Source: Parenemella sanctibonifatiensis (GTDB lineage: Bacteria; Actinomycetota; Actinomycetes; Propionibacteriales; Propionibacteriaceae). Taken from it: a stretch of 64,000 bases of DNA. The stretch covers positions 248,001 to 312,000 of the forward strand of contig NZ_NMVJ01000001.1 in assembly GCF_002250565.1 (NCBI RefSeq), in the 5' to 3' direction. The notes below the pieces were generated by a model. That model made no database searches and was not told the origin of the DNA. It saw only the letters and a program-made list of their open reading frames with translations. Positions 38,159 through 47,555 of this stretch are shown piece after piece (the first letter of the stretch is position 1; each line of letters starts with the position of its first letter). The position numbers and the translations under genes were made by a program.

Positions 38159-39270
38159 GCCTTTCGACCTTCACGGATGAGCAGCCAGACCAGATAGCCG
38201 CCACCGAGGGACACGGTGACGACGCCGACCGGCAAGGGGGTGTCGGGGTGGATGCGTTGGGCGATCAGATCACTGCCGAGCAGCAGCACCGCGCCGGTGA
38301 GGGCGGAGGCGACCAGCGGCACCCCGGTGGCGTTGACCACCCGGCGGGCGATCTGGGGTGCGGCCAGGGCCACGAAAGCGATGGGGCCGGTGGTGGCCGA
38401 CACCAACGCGACGGCGGTGATGCCCACTCCCATCAGCAGCAGCCGACGGCGCTCCACGCGTACGCCCAGCGCTGCCGCCATGTCATCGCCCATCTCCATC
38501 AGTTGCAGCGAACGGGCCAGCAGCGCGGTCGCGACCAGGATCGCGGCAACGATGCCGGCGGCCGGGATCGCCTGCTCCCAGGTGATGCCGTTGAGGGAGC
38601 CGGCGCCCCAGATCGCGACCCGCATCGCGTCCTCGAGTTCAGCCTTGAGGATGAGCCAGCTGTTGACCGCCGACAGCATCGCGGCCACGCCGATGCCGGT
38701 GATGATGAGCCGGAATCCGTCGCTGGAGTGGCCGGACTGGCCACGTCGCAGGGACAGCGCGTACACCACCACGGCGGTGGCGATGCCGCCGATCAGGGAG
38801 CCCCCGGCCACCGCCAGGTAGCCGCCCTGGAAGACCAGCATCACGATCAGGGCACCGGTGTAGGAGCCGGTGCCGAACCCGATGATGTCGGGGCTGCCGA
38901 GTGGGTTGCGGGTCAGCGACTGGAAGATCGCGCCGCCGACCCCGAGCCCGGCCCCCAGCAGCAGCGCCGTCAGGGTGCGGGGCAGCCGCCACTCGCGTAC
39001 CACCAGCACGTCACCCTCGTCACCGAGGCCGACCAGGGCGGCCACCACTCGGTCCGGGGAAATGGGATAGTCGCCGGTGGCGAGCGCCAGCACTGCGACA
39101 GCGAAACCGAGAGCAGCGATGATTCCCGCCACCACCAGGCTTCGGACCGGCAGCGCGATCTCGCCGCCGCGCAGCGGGACCCACCACGTACGCCGGCCCA
39201 GGTCGGGACGGCCGAGCTCTGCGTCGCCGGTGGGCGACGCAGTGGTCCGGTGCGTTGTCGAGGTGCTCAC
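38146..39270 (-). CDS. FecCD-type siderophore ABC permease
   Basis: A 374-residue permease with a 60-residue polar N-terminus and about nine membrane helices. FecCD family marks include LLGAGLGVGGAIFQSLTRNPLGSPDIIG near residue 112 and the coupling-helix region GVRVERRRLLLMGVG, with GPIAFVALAAPQIAR near 300. GTG 39270 overlaps the upstream permease stop (GTGA); longer frames are out of keeping with the family. It forms the transmembrane channel with the gene at 39267. Confidence 0.92.
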   Translation of the reverse strand: MSTSTTHRTTASPTGDAELGRPDLGRRTWWVPLRGGEIALPVRSLVVAGIIAALGFAVAVLALATGDYPISPDRVVAALVGLGDEGDVLVVREWRLPRTLTALLLGAGLGVGGAIFQSLTRNPLGSPDIIGFGTGSYTGALIVMLVFQGGYLAVAGGSLIGGIATAVVVYALSLRRGQSGHSSDGFRLIITGIGVAAMLSAVNSWLILKAELEDAMRVAIWGAGSLNGITWEQAIPAAGIVAAILVATALLARSLQLMEMGDDMAAALGVRVERRRLLLMGVGITAVALVSATTGPIAFVALAAPQIARRVVNATGVPLVASALTGAVLLLGSDLIAQRIHPDTPLPVGVVTVSLGGGYLVWLLIREGRKAWQR

Positions 39271-40331
39271 AGGCCCGACACCCCCCGACGCCGGCTCATG
39301 GCGATCAACACCGGCGCGCCGATGAAGGCGGTGACGATGCCGACCGGCATGCCGCCGGTGATGATGACCCGGCCCAGCACGTCGGCCGACAGCAGCAGGG
39401 TGGGGCCGGCCAGCAGCGACAGCGCCAGGATCCAGCCCTGGTTGGGTCCGATCAGCCACCGCAGCAGGTGCGGCACCATCAGGCCGATGAAGCCGATCGG
39501 TCCGGCGACCGCGGTCGCGGCGCCGCAGGTGAGCGTGACCGCAATCACCGCGATGATGCGGGTGCGTTGCACCCGTGCACCGAGGCTGACCGCCAGGTCA
39601 TCACCCAGTGCGATCGCGTTGAGGGAACGGCACACCACCAGGGCCAGCAGCAGACCCACCAGGATCAGCGGCATCGCCATCAGGATCGAATCCATCCCGC
39701 GGGCCGACAGCGACCCGACCGACCAGTAGCGCAGGGTGTCGAAGGCGTGGGGGTTGAGCAGGGTGACGCCGGTGGTGAGTCCACTCAGCACCGCGGCGAG
39801 GGCAACACCGGCCAGGGTGACCCGGCCCGGGTCGAGGGTGCCGCCCGCCATCCCGATGGCGTGCACCGCCACGGTCGCGACCAGTGCGCCGATCAGTGCG
39901 GTCCACAGTTGACCCTGCATGCTTGCGATGCCGAGAGTCGCGCCCACGGCCATCGCCAGCGTGCCGCCGGCGTTGACGCCGAGGATGCCCGGGTCGGCCA
40001 ATGGATTGCGGGTGACGGCCTGGATCAGGGCCCCGGCCACCGCCATCGCCGCTCCGACCAGCAGCCCAGCAAGGGTCCTGGGCAGCCGCCAGTCCCACAC
40101 GATGTCGTGGGCCAGGTCACCGGGAATCCGGCTGGTCAGCGCCTGCCAGGTGGTGGCCGCGTCAATGGGCCGCTCCCCCACCCCAATGCTGAGCAGACTG
40201 GCGGCGACCAGGCCGGCCGTGAGCAGCACCGCCCAGAGGATGCGGCGCCCCCACTGCGCAGTCGGGGACGCCGCCGCCTCGATGTCGGCCGGCGACTGGG
40301 CAGCAGTGTCCAGGGTTGGGGCGAGCGTCAC
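39267..40331 (-). CDS. FecCD-type siderophore ABC permease
   Basis: A 354-residue permease. About nine helices, the LVGAAMAVAGALIQAVTRNPLADPGILG family block near residue 93, the GARVQRTRIIAVIAV coupling region and GPIGFIGLMVPHLLRWL near 285 identify FecCD. The GTG start overlaps the stop of the binding-protein gene (GTGA). It is paired with the downstream permease as a heterodimer in ferric-siderophore import. Confidence 0.93.
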   Translation of the reverse strand: MTLAPTLDTAAQSPADIEAAASPTAQWGRRILWAVLLTAGLVAASLLSIGVGERPIDAATTWQALTSRIPGDLAHDIVWDWRLPRTLAGLLVGAAMAVAGALIQAVTRNPLADPGILGVNAGGTLAMAVGATLGIASMQGQLWTALIGALVATVAVHAIGMAGGTLDPGRVTLAGVALAAVLSGLTTGVTLLNPHAFDTLRYWSVGSLSARGMDSILMAMPLILVGLLLALVVCRSLNAIALGDDLAVSLGARVQRTRIIAVIAVTLTCGAATAVAGPIGFIGLMVPHLLRWLIGPNQGWILALSLLAGPTLLLSADVLGRVIITGGMPVGIVTAFIGAPVLIAMSRRRGVSGL

Positions 40332-41302
40332 GAGACGATGTCGTCGGCGGACTCGAGCAGATCGGCCAGTTCGGTGAGCCAAGCGGCGTACAGCTTGGAG
40401 GTGTAGGCGCGCTTGTCGTCCCAGTCACCGACCTGGCCGGCCGCCACGGCGGGCAACCGCTGATAGAGCGGGACCTCCTTGACGGCATCGGGCGAGGTGG
40501 CGGCGAGCAGCACCACGTCGGAGGGGTAGTCGCCAATCACTTCCCAGCTGTTGGTGGCCCAGGCCGATTCGGCCGGCGTGGGCGGGGCGACCAGGTTGAG
40601 GCCGGCGGCGTCGAGCATGCGGATCACGCCGAGCTTGTCGCTGGTGTAGACCTCGTCGGCGGTGGCGTTGATGGCCAGCACGCTGATGTCGGGGCGGGCG
40701 GCAGCGACCTCGGTGAGGCGCTGCAGGGCGGCGTCGTAGTCGGACTGTTCCTGGCTGGCCGGGGAGTTGGCCACGTCCACGCCGAGCGCTTCGGCGATCG
40801 CGGCGTACTCGGCGATCATCTGGTCGGGAGTGTTGCCGCTCATCTTGACCGGCAGGAAGGGCGCCACCTTGCTGGCTTCGGTGGTGACCTTCTCGTCCCA
40901 CCAGGTCCAGCCGCTGCCGTCGGTGTTGCCGACGCCGATGACGAGGTCAGGGCGGGCCGCCTGCAGCTTCTCGAGACTGAACTCGCCGTCCAGGCCGAGC
41001 ACGTTCTGGGCGTCCATGTCGAGGTCGCCCTTGCCGGCCCCATCGTGGCCGTAGCCCCAGACGCCGACCGGCTGGATGCCGTAGGGCAGCAGCGCAGCGG
41101 CCGAGTAGATGTCGCAGACGACGCGCAGCGCCGGGCCGTCGAGACTGATCTCGAGGCCCTCGTAGCCGGTGGGGCGATAGCTGAAGGGTTCGGTGGGTTG
41201 CGGTCCGCCCGCCGGCCCGGTGGCCGGTTCGGTGGTCTGGCTGGTGCAGGCGGCGACCAGAGGCAGCGCGGCCAGGGCAGCAAGCAGGTGACGGCGGTTC
41301 AC
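40328..41302 (-). CDS. iron-siderophore substrate-binding lipoprotein
   Basis: A 324-residue cluster A-II binding protein. The signal peptide has the lipobox LPLVAAC (cysteine near residue 18), then two FecB/FhuD-like lobes (YEGLEISLDGPALRVVCD, VLGLDGEFSLEKLQAARPDLVIG) joined by a long helix. It captures ferric siderophore outside the membrane and delivers it to the two permeases. GTG 41302 has AGGGA six bases upstream. Transcription starts from the divergent control region that holds an iron box, so expression should fall when iron is plentiful. Confidence 0.9.
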   Translation of the reverse strand: MNRRHLLAALAALPLVAACTSQTTEPATGPAGGPQPTEPFSYRPTGYEGLEISLDGPALRVVCDIYSAAALLPYGIQPVGVWGYGHDGAGKGDLDMDAQNVLGLDGEFSLEKLQAARPDLVIGVGNTDGSGWTWWDEKVTTEASKVAPFLPVKMSGNTPDQMIAEYAAIAEALGVDVANSPASQEQSDYDAALQRLTEVAAARPDISVLAINATADEVYTSDKLGVIRMLDAAGLNLVAPPTPAESAWATNSWEVIGDYPSDVVLLAATSPDAVKEVPLYQRLPAVAAGQVGDWDDKRAYTSKLYAAWLTELADLLESADDIVS

Positions 41303-41347
41303 GATGGTCCCTTCGGCGTGATCAATAAGCAAGAGCGAATTTACGGA

Positions 41348-41367
41348 AACTTAGGTTTGCCTAAATC
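41348..41367. promoter_or_regulatory. DtxR/IdeR-type iron box in divergent promoter
   Basis: The core TTAGGTTTGCCTAA (41351-41364) is a palindrome with 5-bp arms (TTAGG/CCTAA) and closely matches the DtxR/IdeR operator. It covers the apparent -35 elements of both promoters: rightward TTGCCT with TAGAGA 16 nt on, and leftward TTTAGG with TAAATT 16 nt on. Confidence 0.75.
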
Positions 41368-41424
41368 CACGAGAACAGTAGAGACTCAGAGGGCACCAGC
41401 ACAACCCATCCCACGGACGGAAAC

Positions 41425-42246
41425 ATGACCAGCCTGAGCGAGACCAGCACTGACAACCGCACGCTGTGGCAGGGCCGCACCGAAGCAAGCCCGTGGCTCG
41501 CCACGGTCTCGGCGGTGATCGATCCGGCGCCGCGAGTGAGACGGCTCACCCTGCAGGCACCCGAATTTGCCAACTGGTCGGTGGTCGGCGCGGATGAGTA
41601 CTTCGGGTTGCTGATGGCCCATCCGGAGCGGGGACTCACCATGCCCGAATGCGCCGGGGTGGCCGACCTGCGCAAGGCAGTCGCCGAAGTGCCGGAGGAT
41701 CACCGCCCCGGGCTGCGGTGGTACACAGTGCGGGCACACCGGCCCGAATCGGCCGAGGTCGACGTCGACATCGTGATCCACACCGACGGCCCGGGTGGCG
41801 CGTTCCTGGCCCGCGTGGCGGTCGGCGAGGTGGTCGGATTTGCGCCCGGCAACGGCCACTATCTGGCCAAGGACCCCAGCTGGGAGCAGTTGCTGGTCGC
41901 CGACGAGACGGCCTATCCGGCGCTGTCAGCGATCGGCGAACTTGTCGCCCGCGAGGGTGGCGCAGACCGGATCCGGGCCATCGTGGAGGCCCCGAACCCG
42001 ACCTTCCTCGCGACCGTCGAGCTGCCCTTCGAGACCACCGTCATCGAGCGCCGCGACGAGATCCCGGGCACCGCCGCCCTGGCCCACCTGCGCCACTTCG
42101 AGCTGCCCTCATTGGACTACGCGTGGGTGTGTGGCGAGGGCGGCATGGCGACCGCGATCCGCAAGCACCTCACCGAGGACCGCGGCACCCCGAAGGACTG
42201 GGTCCTCTATTCGGGCTACTGGCGGCTCGGCAAGGCGCGGCCCTGA
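41425..42246 (+). CDS. siderophore-interacting protein (FAD-binding ferric reductase)
   Basis: A 273-residue SIP/ViuB-type flavoprotein. The FAD-binding barrel (PRVRRLTLQAPEFANW; LRWYTVRAHRPESAEVDVDIV with the RxYTxR-like FAD motif; GPGGAFLARV near residue 128) precedes an NAD(P)H-binding half (LLVADETAYPALSAIGELV; YAWVCGEGGMATAIRKHL). It reduces ferric siderophores in the cytoplasm to release iron. It is divergent from the siderophore importer and shares its iron box. Confidence 0.92.
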   Translation: MTSLSETSTDNRTLWQGRTEASPWLATVSAVIDPAPRVRRLTLQAPEFANWSVVGADEYFGLLMAHPERGLTMPECAGVADLRKAVAEVPEDHRPGLRWYTVRAHRPESAEVDVDIVIHTDGPGGAFLARVAVGEVVGFAPGNGHYLAKDPSWEQLLVADETAYPALSAIGELVAREGGADRIRAIVEAPNPTFLATVELPFETTVIERRDEIPGTAALAHLRHFELPSLDYAWVCGEGGMATAIRKHLTEDRGTPKDWVLYSGYWRLGKARP

Positions 42247-42255
42247 GGCCCGGGA

Positions 42256-43671
42256 TCAGTGCAGCTTCGTCTCCGCGTGGTCGCGCAGCAACCGGGCGGC
42301 TTCTGCCAGCGAACCCGACAGCGACGGATAGACCGTGAAGTCCTTCGCGAAGCTCTCCACCGTGATCCGTTCGGCGACCGCCAGTGACAGCGGGTGGATG
42401 AGCTCGCTCGCGTGCGGGGCGACGACCACGCCACCGACGATGATGCCGGTCGTGGGCAGGCAGAAGACCTTCACGAAGCCCGCCGTGATGGACTGCATCT
42501 TGGCGCGGGCATTGGAGCGCAGCGGCAACTTCACCCCGATGGCGCGGGTGCGCCCGTTGTCCACGTCATCCTGGGTGACGCCCACGGTGGCAATCTCCGG
42601 CGCGGTGAAGACGTTCGAGGCGACCTTCGTGAGGTCCAGTGGCTCGACCGCGTCACCGAGAGCGTGGAACATCGCGATCCGACCCTGCATCGCCGCCACC
42701 GAGGCCAACGCGTGTACGCCGGTGCAGTCGCCGGCGGCGTACACGCCGCGCAGCGAAGTGCGCGAGACCCGGTCCACGGTGATGAACCCGCGCTCGTCCA
42801 GCGCGATGCCGGAGTCCTGCAGCCCAACTCCTTCGGTGTTGGGGATCGAGCCGACCGCCAGCAGCAGGTGGGATCCGCTCACCTCGCGGCCATCGGTCAG
42901 GGTCAGCGTCACGCCGTCCTCGGTCCGCCTGGCTGACTGCGCCCGGGAACGGGACATGACGGTCATGCCGCCACGCTCGAAAACGTCCTGCAGCACCTGG
43001 CCGGCATCGTGGTCCTCCCCCGGCAACACCAGATCCCGCGACGACACCAGCACCACGTCGCTGCCGAGCGCGTCGTAGGCGCCGGCGAACTCCACCCCGG
43101 TCACACCCGACCCGACCACGATCAATCGTTCCGGCAGCTTGTCGAGGTCATAGAGCTGCTTCCAGTTGAGGATCCGCTCGCCATCCGGCATCGCCTCGGG
43201 CAGCTCGCGCGGGTGGGTGCCCACAGCCAGCAGCACCACGTCGGCCTCAAGGGTCTGCTCCTGGCCGTCGCCCTGCTGCACCAGCACCTGCCCCGCCCCG
43301 GCCAACCGCCCGGTGCCCTGCACCAGATGCACGCCGGCGCTGCGCAGCGTACGAGTGATGTCTTCCGATTGCTGTTGCGCCAGGTGCTTGACGCGCCGGT
43401 TGACCGCAGCCAGGTCGACGCGCACCGACGACATCACCGTGTTGTCGTCTCCGGTCTCGGCCACCGACAGGCCCAGCTCCAGCGAGTTCGCCATCGTGTT
43501 GAGGACCTCGGCGGTCGCGATGAGGGTCTTGGAGGGTACGCAGTCGGTCAGCACCGCCGCACCGCCCAACGCGTCCGCCTCGACGAGGGTCACCTCCGCC
43601 CCCAACTGTGCGGCGGTCAATGCCGCCTCATAGCCACCGGGTCCACCGCCAACAATCACCACTGAAGTCAC
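42256..43671 (-). CDS. lpdA: flavoprotein NAD(P)H-quinone oxidoreductase, LpdA-like
   Basis: A 471-residue flavoprotein disulfide-reductase family protein. The FAD motif GGGPGGYEAAL is at residues 8-18, the NAD motif VVGSGVTGVEFAGAY near 180 and GVYAAGDCTGVHALA near 305, with the C-terminal dimerisation domain. The redox-active CxxxxC pair is incomplete: GGAAVLTDCVPSKTL keeps only the second cysteine, as in mycobacterial LpdA (Rv3303c), which reduces quinones rather than lipoamide. GTG 43671 lies 6 nt after AAGACT; the apparent longer frame is a shadow of the divergent gene. Confidence 0.9.
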   Translation of the reverse strand: MTSVVIVGGGPGGYEAALTAAQLGAEVTLVEADALGGAAVLTDCVPSKTLIATAEVLNTMANSLELGLSVAETGDDNTVMSSVRVDLAAVNRRVKHLAQQQSEDITRTLRSAGVHLVQGTGRLAGAGQVLVQQGDGQEQTLEADVVLLAVGTHPRELPEAMPDGERILNWKQLYDLDKLPERLIVVGSGVTGVEFAGAYDALGSDVVLVSSRDLVLPGEDHDAGQVLQDVFERGGMTVMSRSRAQSARRTEDGVTLTLTDGREVSGSHLLLAVGSIPNTEGVGLQDSGIALDERGFITVDRVSRTSLRGVYAAGDCTGVHALASVAAMQGRIAMFHALGDAVEPLDLTKVASNVFTAPEIATVGVTQDDVDNGRTRAIGVKLPLRSNARAKMQSITAGFVKVFCLPTTGIIVGGVVVAPHASELIHPLSLAVAERITVESFAKDFTVYPSLSGSLAEAARLLRDHAETKLH

Positions 43672-43677
43672 CCCGGC

Positions 43678-43700
43678 AGTCTTCCATGTCCCACTATCCT
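43678..43700. promoter_or_regulatory. back-to-back leaderless -10 elements
   Basis: The minus-strand AAGACT (43678-43683) is 6 nt from GTG 43671. The plus-strand TATCCT (43695-43700) is 7 nt from ATG 43708. The two start codons are only 36 nt apart. Confidence 0.4.
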
Positions 43701-43707
43701 GAGCCCC

Positions 43708-44238
43708 ATGGCCTCCGCCCCCGACCGTCCGCCGCTGCGCCGCAGCGCCATCCTCGCCTCGGTCGCCGCGGTCGTGTTGGCCGTGGTGGGCATCGCACTG
43801 GTGATCTGGGGGTGGCCGATGACCTCCCCCACCCAGGCGGCGGCCGTGCGCTGGGCGATGGTGCCGATCACCTTGTCGGTGCTGGCCCCGGTCACCCAGA
43901 TGGCTGCGGTTCGACAGGTCTGGCGACGTGGCGTCGCCTGGCTGTACGCCACCCTGGCCGTCGCCTTCTTGGCCGGCTTCGTCTGGATGGTCGTCTCGAT
44001 CGCTTCCGGCGGCGACTCCCTGTTGCCGGCCGCGCTGGCCTGGACCGGCCTCGGAATCGCGTTCGTGCACCTGGCTGGCATCGCGGTCGCCCAGGAAGTC
44101 CGCACGGTGCGCTGGGAACAGGAACAACTCGACACCGACGACGGCCTCAGCGACGAACCGGCGGTGCCCGTGGAGGTCCTGCGCGGTGAGGATGCGCCAG
44201 ACGATCACCGCACCGAAACTGATCAGGAGCGCCCATGA
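43708..44238 (+). CDS. conserved membrane protein (Rv3304-like)
   Basis: A 176-residue protein with four membrane helices (about residues 12-36, 46-70, 74-94, 100-122) and an acidic cytoplasmic tail (EQEQLDTDDGLSDEPAVPVE). No enzymatic motif was seen. The position, divergent from LpdA and ahead of the nucleoside phosphorylase and phosphohexomutase, matches Rv3304 in mycobacteria. The next gene's ATG overlaps its stop (ATGA), so it is co-translated with purine nucleoside phosphorylase. Confidence 0.65.
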   Translation: MASAPDRPPLRRSAILASVAAVVLAVVGIALVIWGWPMTSPTQAAAVRWAMVPITLSVLAPVTQMAAVRQVWRRGVAWLYATLAVAFLAGFVWMVVSIASGGDSLLPAALAWTGLGIAFVHLAGIAVAQEVRTVRWEQEQLDTDDGLSDEPAVPVEVLRGEDAPDDHRTETDQERP

Positions 44239-45020
44239 CCCTCATCACCGACGCTGCCGACCAGCTCCGCGAGGCCGCCGGCGGGCCGCTGCGCGCCGGG
44301 GTGGTGCTGGGGTCGGGTTGGGCCGCAGCCGCCGACGCGCTGGGCACCGAGATCGCCCGGTTTCCGTTGTCGGGGCTGCCCGGATTTCGCGCTCCCACGG
44401 TTGCCGGCCACGGCGGCGAAGCGATCATCGTCCGGGTCGCTGGCCAGCCGGTCGTGGTGTTCACCGGGCGCACCCACCTCTACGAGGGCCATGGCACGGA
44501 TGCCGTGGTGCACGGCGTACGAGTGCTGGCCGCTGCCGGCGCCGACCGGATCATCCTCACCAACGGCTGCGGAGGCCTCAACCCGGACTGGCCGGCCGGC
44601 ACCGTGGTGGCGCTGCGCGACCACATCAACCTGACCGGCGCCAGCCCGCTCAGTGGCCCGACCTTCGTTGACCTCACCGAGGCGTACAGCCCCGAGCTGC
44701 GCGCTCGCGCCCAGCAGGTGGATCCGTTGCCCGAGGGGGTGTACGCCCAGTTCCGCGGCCCGCAGTACGAGACTCCTGCCGAGGTGCGGATGGCCGGCAT
44801 CCTGGGGGCCGATCTGGTCGGCATGTCCACCGTCGTCGAGACCATCGCCGCCCGCGCCGCAGGTCTGCAGGTGTTGGCACTGTCGCTGGTGACCAATCCC
44901 GCCGCGGGCACGGTCGCCGGCGCCGCCCTGGACCATGCCGACGTGGTCGCAGCCGGGCGAGCCGCCGGGGATCGGCTGGCCGCGCTGATGGCCGGCATCG
45001 TGAGCAAGGTCGTGCAGTGA
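44235..45020 (+). CDS. deoD: purine nucleoside phosphorylase (trimeric type)
   Basis: A 261-residue PNP. The phosphate-binding GSGWAAAADAL near residue 30, RTHLYEGHG near 79-87, ILTNGCGGLNPDW near 108, QFRGPQYETPAEVRM near 170 and the purine-site residues in VGMSTVVET and VTNPAAG near 220 are present. It cleaves inosine and guanosine to base plus ribose-1-phosphate. It is coupled to both neighbours by 4-base overlaps; the following phosphohexomutase could isomerise pentose or hexose phosphates. Confidence 0.93.
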   Translation: MTLITDAADQLREAAGGPLRAGVVLGSGWAAAADALGTEIARFPLSGLPGFRAPTVAGHGGEAIIVRVAGQPVVVFTGRTHLYEGHGTDAVVHGVRVLAAAGADRIILTNGCGGLNPDWPAGTVVALRDHINLTGASPLSGPTFVDLTEAYSPELRARAQQVDPLPEGVYAQFRGPQYETPAEVRMAGILGADLVGMSTVVETIAARAAGLQVLALSLVTNPAAGTVAGAALDHADVVAAGRAAGDRLAALMAGIVSKVVQ

Positions 45021-46675
45021 ACGCCAGCCCCGCCCCGCTGGCCGACCCTGCGCTGCAGGCCCGCGTCGATGCCTGGCTGGCCGCCGAGACGGACGAGGGT
45101 GACGCCGGCCGGCTCCGTAGTCTGGTGCGGGCTGCTTCCGCTCACGATCCCGAGGCGCAACGCGAACTCGTCGATGCCTTCGCCGGCGACCTGACCTTCG
45201 GCACCGCAGGCCTGCGAGGACCGCTGGGCCCGGGGCCGAATCGGATGAACAGCCAGGTGGTGACCCGGGCGGCGGCCGGCCTGGCGGTCTGGCTCACCGA
45301 ACAGCACCCAGACGACCACGGTCAGCTCCGGGTGGTGATCGGTCATGACCATCGGCACCGCTCCGCCGACTTTGCGGCCGTCTCCGCCGAAGTCCTTGCC
45401 GGCGCTGGGTTCGAGGTGATCCGCTGGGACCGAGCCGTGCCCACTCCCCTGCTCGCCTCGGCGATCCGACGTTTGGGAGCGGCGGCGGGGATCATGGTGA
45501 CGGCCTCCCACAACCCTGCCCCCGACAACGGTTACAAGGTCTACCTGGCCGACGGCCGACAACTCGTTGCCCCGAGGGATGAGCAGATCGCCGACCGGAT
45601 CCGGGCGGTCGGGCCGGTCACCGACCTGCCCCGTACGCCGGTCGCTGCCACCCCACCGACGGAGCTGGCCGAGGCCTACCTGACCCGGGCGATCTCCCAG
45701 CTGGCCGTCACCGAGACCGCGGTGCGCTGGGCGTACACCCCGGTCCACGGCGTCGGCGCACCGTTGTTGACGACGCTGGCGCACCGCTGTGACTTCCCGG
45801 CGCCGTCGCTGGTCGCCAGCCAACTCAACCCCGACCCCGACTTCGGCAACCTGCCCTTCCCCAACCCCGAAGAGCCCGGCGTCATGGACGCCGTCATCGC
45901 TCAGGCGCTCCAGGTCGACGCCGACATCGCGCTGGCGAACGATCCCGACGCAGACCGGCTCGGGGCAGCGATCCCCGACGCCGGTGGATGGCGCCGCCTC
46001 ACCGGCGACGAGATCGGTCTGCTGCTGGCAGCCGACGCGCTGGAACGCGGCGTCCACGGCACGTACGCCGCCTCGCTGGTGTCCGGCACGGTCGTTGGTG
46101 ACCTGGCCCGCAGCCATGGCCAGCCGTACGCCACGACGCTGACCGGTTTCAAGTGGATCGCTCGGGTGCCCGGGCTGGTGTTCGGCTACGAGGAGGCGCT
46201 GGGGTTCTGCTGCGATCCCGGCGGTGTCGCCGACAAGGACGGCATCACCGCCGCGGTCGCGCTGCTGGCACTGACGGCGCGTACGCTCGCCGCCGGCGCC
46301 ACGGTCGCAGAGCGACTGGCAGCCCTCGAAGCCCAGTACGGACCGCAACGCACCAGCCAGATCGCGCTGCGGGTCACGGACCTCGCCACCATCACCACAC
46401 TGATGCGGCGACTCCGGGGGCAGCCCCCCGGCCAGGTCGCCGAAACTCCGCTGGCCTGCACCGACCACAGCACCGGCACGGCTGAGTTGCCACCGACCGA
46501 TGCACTGGAATTCACCGGCGGCCCGTTCCGGGTCATCGTGCGGCCCTCGGGAACTGAGGCGAAGCTGAAGTGCTACCTGCAGGTACGCCACCCGGCCGGA
46601 ACGCCCGGCGCCGTAGCGGATGAGGACCTGAGGCGGTTGACCGCTGCGGTGCACTCCTGGTTGGCCGATGACTGA
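45017..46675 (+). CDS. phosphomannomutase/phosphoglucomutase (PmmB-like)
   Basis: A 552-residue alpha-D-phosphohexomutase. FGTAGLRGPLGPGPNRMN is the first loop. The phosphoserine loop is VTASHNPAPDNGYKVY (serine near residue 161), the metal site is NDPDADRLGA near 312, the sugar-specificity loop is FGYEEALGF near 392, and the phosphate-binding loop is RPSGTEAKLKCY near 512. Length and order fit PmmB (Rv3308). It interconverts hexose-1- and 6-phosphates and may supply mannose-1-phosphate for ManC or act on ribose phosphates from the overlapping PNP step. Confidence 0.92.
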   Translation: MNASPAPLADPALQARVDAWLAAETDEGDAGRLRSLVRAASAHDPEAQRELVDAFAGDLTFGTAGLRGPLGPGPNRMNSQVVTRAAAGLAVWLTEQHPDDHGQLRVVIGHDHRHRSADFAAVSAEVLAGAGFEVIRWDRAVPTPLLASAIRRLGAAAGIMVTASHNPAPDNGYKVYLADGRQLVAPRDEQIADRIRAVGPVTDLPRTPVAATPPTELAEAYLTRAISQLAVTETAVRWAYTPVHGVGAPLLTTLAHRCDFPAPSLVASQLNPDPDFGNLPFPNPEEPGVMDAVIAQALQVDADIALANDPDADRLGAAIPDAGGWRRLTGDEIGLLLAADALERGVHGTYAASLVSGTVVGDLARSHGQPYATTLTGFKWIARVPGLVFGYEEALGFCCDPGGVADKDGITAAVALLALTARTLAAGATVAERLAALEAQYGPQRTSQIALRVTDLATITTLMRRLRGQPPGQVAETPLACTDHSTGTAELPPTDALEFTGGPFRVIVRPSGTEAKLKCYLQVRHPAGTPGAVADEDLRRLTAAVHSWLADD

Positions 46676-47552
46676 GACCCGCCCGCCGGCCATCCGGTGG
46701 TGGGCGTGGTGGCCGGTGCTGCTGCTGATGGTTGCCGGGGTGGCACTCACCTTTCAACTGTTCGTGATGACCAGCCGCGGCCAGTTGCTGGACCAGTGGG
46801 CGATGGACGGCGCCGTCACCCAGTTCGTGGACTCCGGCGCCTGGAGCAAGCGGGTCCTCACCCTGATGCCGGAGATCGTCGGCGTCACCGGGGCCGTGAT
46901 GTTCGTGTTGCTGACGGTGATCCGGCGCCGGTGGGGCGCCTCGGCGATCGCACTGGCCGGACTGGCCGCCGCCAACCTCAGCACCCAGATCCTCAAGCGG
47001 GGCATCCTGATCCGCCCCGAACTCGCCAACGGCGTCCCCTACTACACGGGCAATTCGTTGCCGTCCGGTCACACCACCTTCGCCGCGTCGGCGATGCTGG
47101 CGGTGCTGATCATCACCGGCAGCAGGCTGCGTCCGGCGATGGCGCTGGTGGGGCTGCTCTTCGCGGGCGCGGTTGGACTGGCGACTCTGGTCGAAGGCTG
47201 GCACCGACCTTCCGACATGGTCGCGGCCTATCTGGTGTCGGGTTTCTGGGCGGTGCTGACCGGTTGGATCGCGATGCGCATCGGGCCACGCTGGAACAGT
47301 CGCCGTCCCGACCGGGGCAGCCTCGCCTGGGCCGGGGTGGCGCTGGCGGTGCTGGGCGGCTTGGCGATCCTCTCGGCGTACCTGTGTTTCCTGGCCGGTG
47401 GTGGTTGGGCTGCGGTGGACGATCCGGCGCTACGCGAATCGGTCTGGCATGCCAGCTTCGGTCTGTTGTTGTCGGGCGGTTCGGCGACGCTGGTGTTCGG
47501 ATTCGTGACGGCCCTGATGGCGTGGGAGGAAGGCGTACGCCCGCGGGGCTGA
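46668..47552 (+). CDS. PAP2 family membrane phosphatase
   Basis: A 294-residue protein with about seven membrane helices. The phosphatidic-acid-phosphatase motifs are KRGILIRP near residue 106, PSGHTTFAAS near 127 and the third block ending in WHRPSDMVAAY near 180. The likely substrates are polyprenyl diphosphates or other lipid phosphates at the outer leaflet. The ATG overlaps the phosphohexomutase stop by eight bases, closing a four-gene operon. Confidence 0.9.
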   Translation: MTETRPPAIRWWAWWPVLLLMVAGVALTFQLFVMTSRGQLLDQWAMDGAVTQFVDSGAWSKRVLTLMPEIVGVTGAVMFVLLTVIRRRWGASAIALAGLAAANLSTQILKRGILIRPELANGVPYYTGNSLPSGHTTFAASAMLAVLIITGSRLRPAMALVGLLFAGAVGLATLVEGWHRPSDMVAAYLVSGFWAVLTGWIAMRIGPRWNSRRPDRGSLAWAGVALAVLGGLAILSAYLCFLAGGGWAAVDDPALRESVWHASFGLLLSGGSATLVFGFVTALMAWEEGVRPRG

Positions 47553-47555
47553 GCC

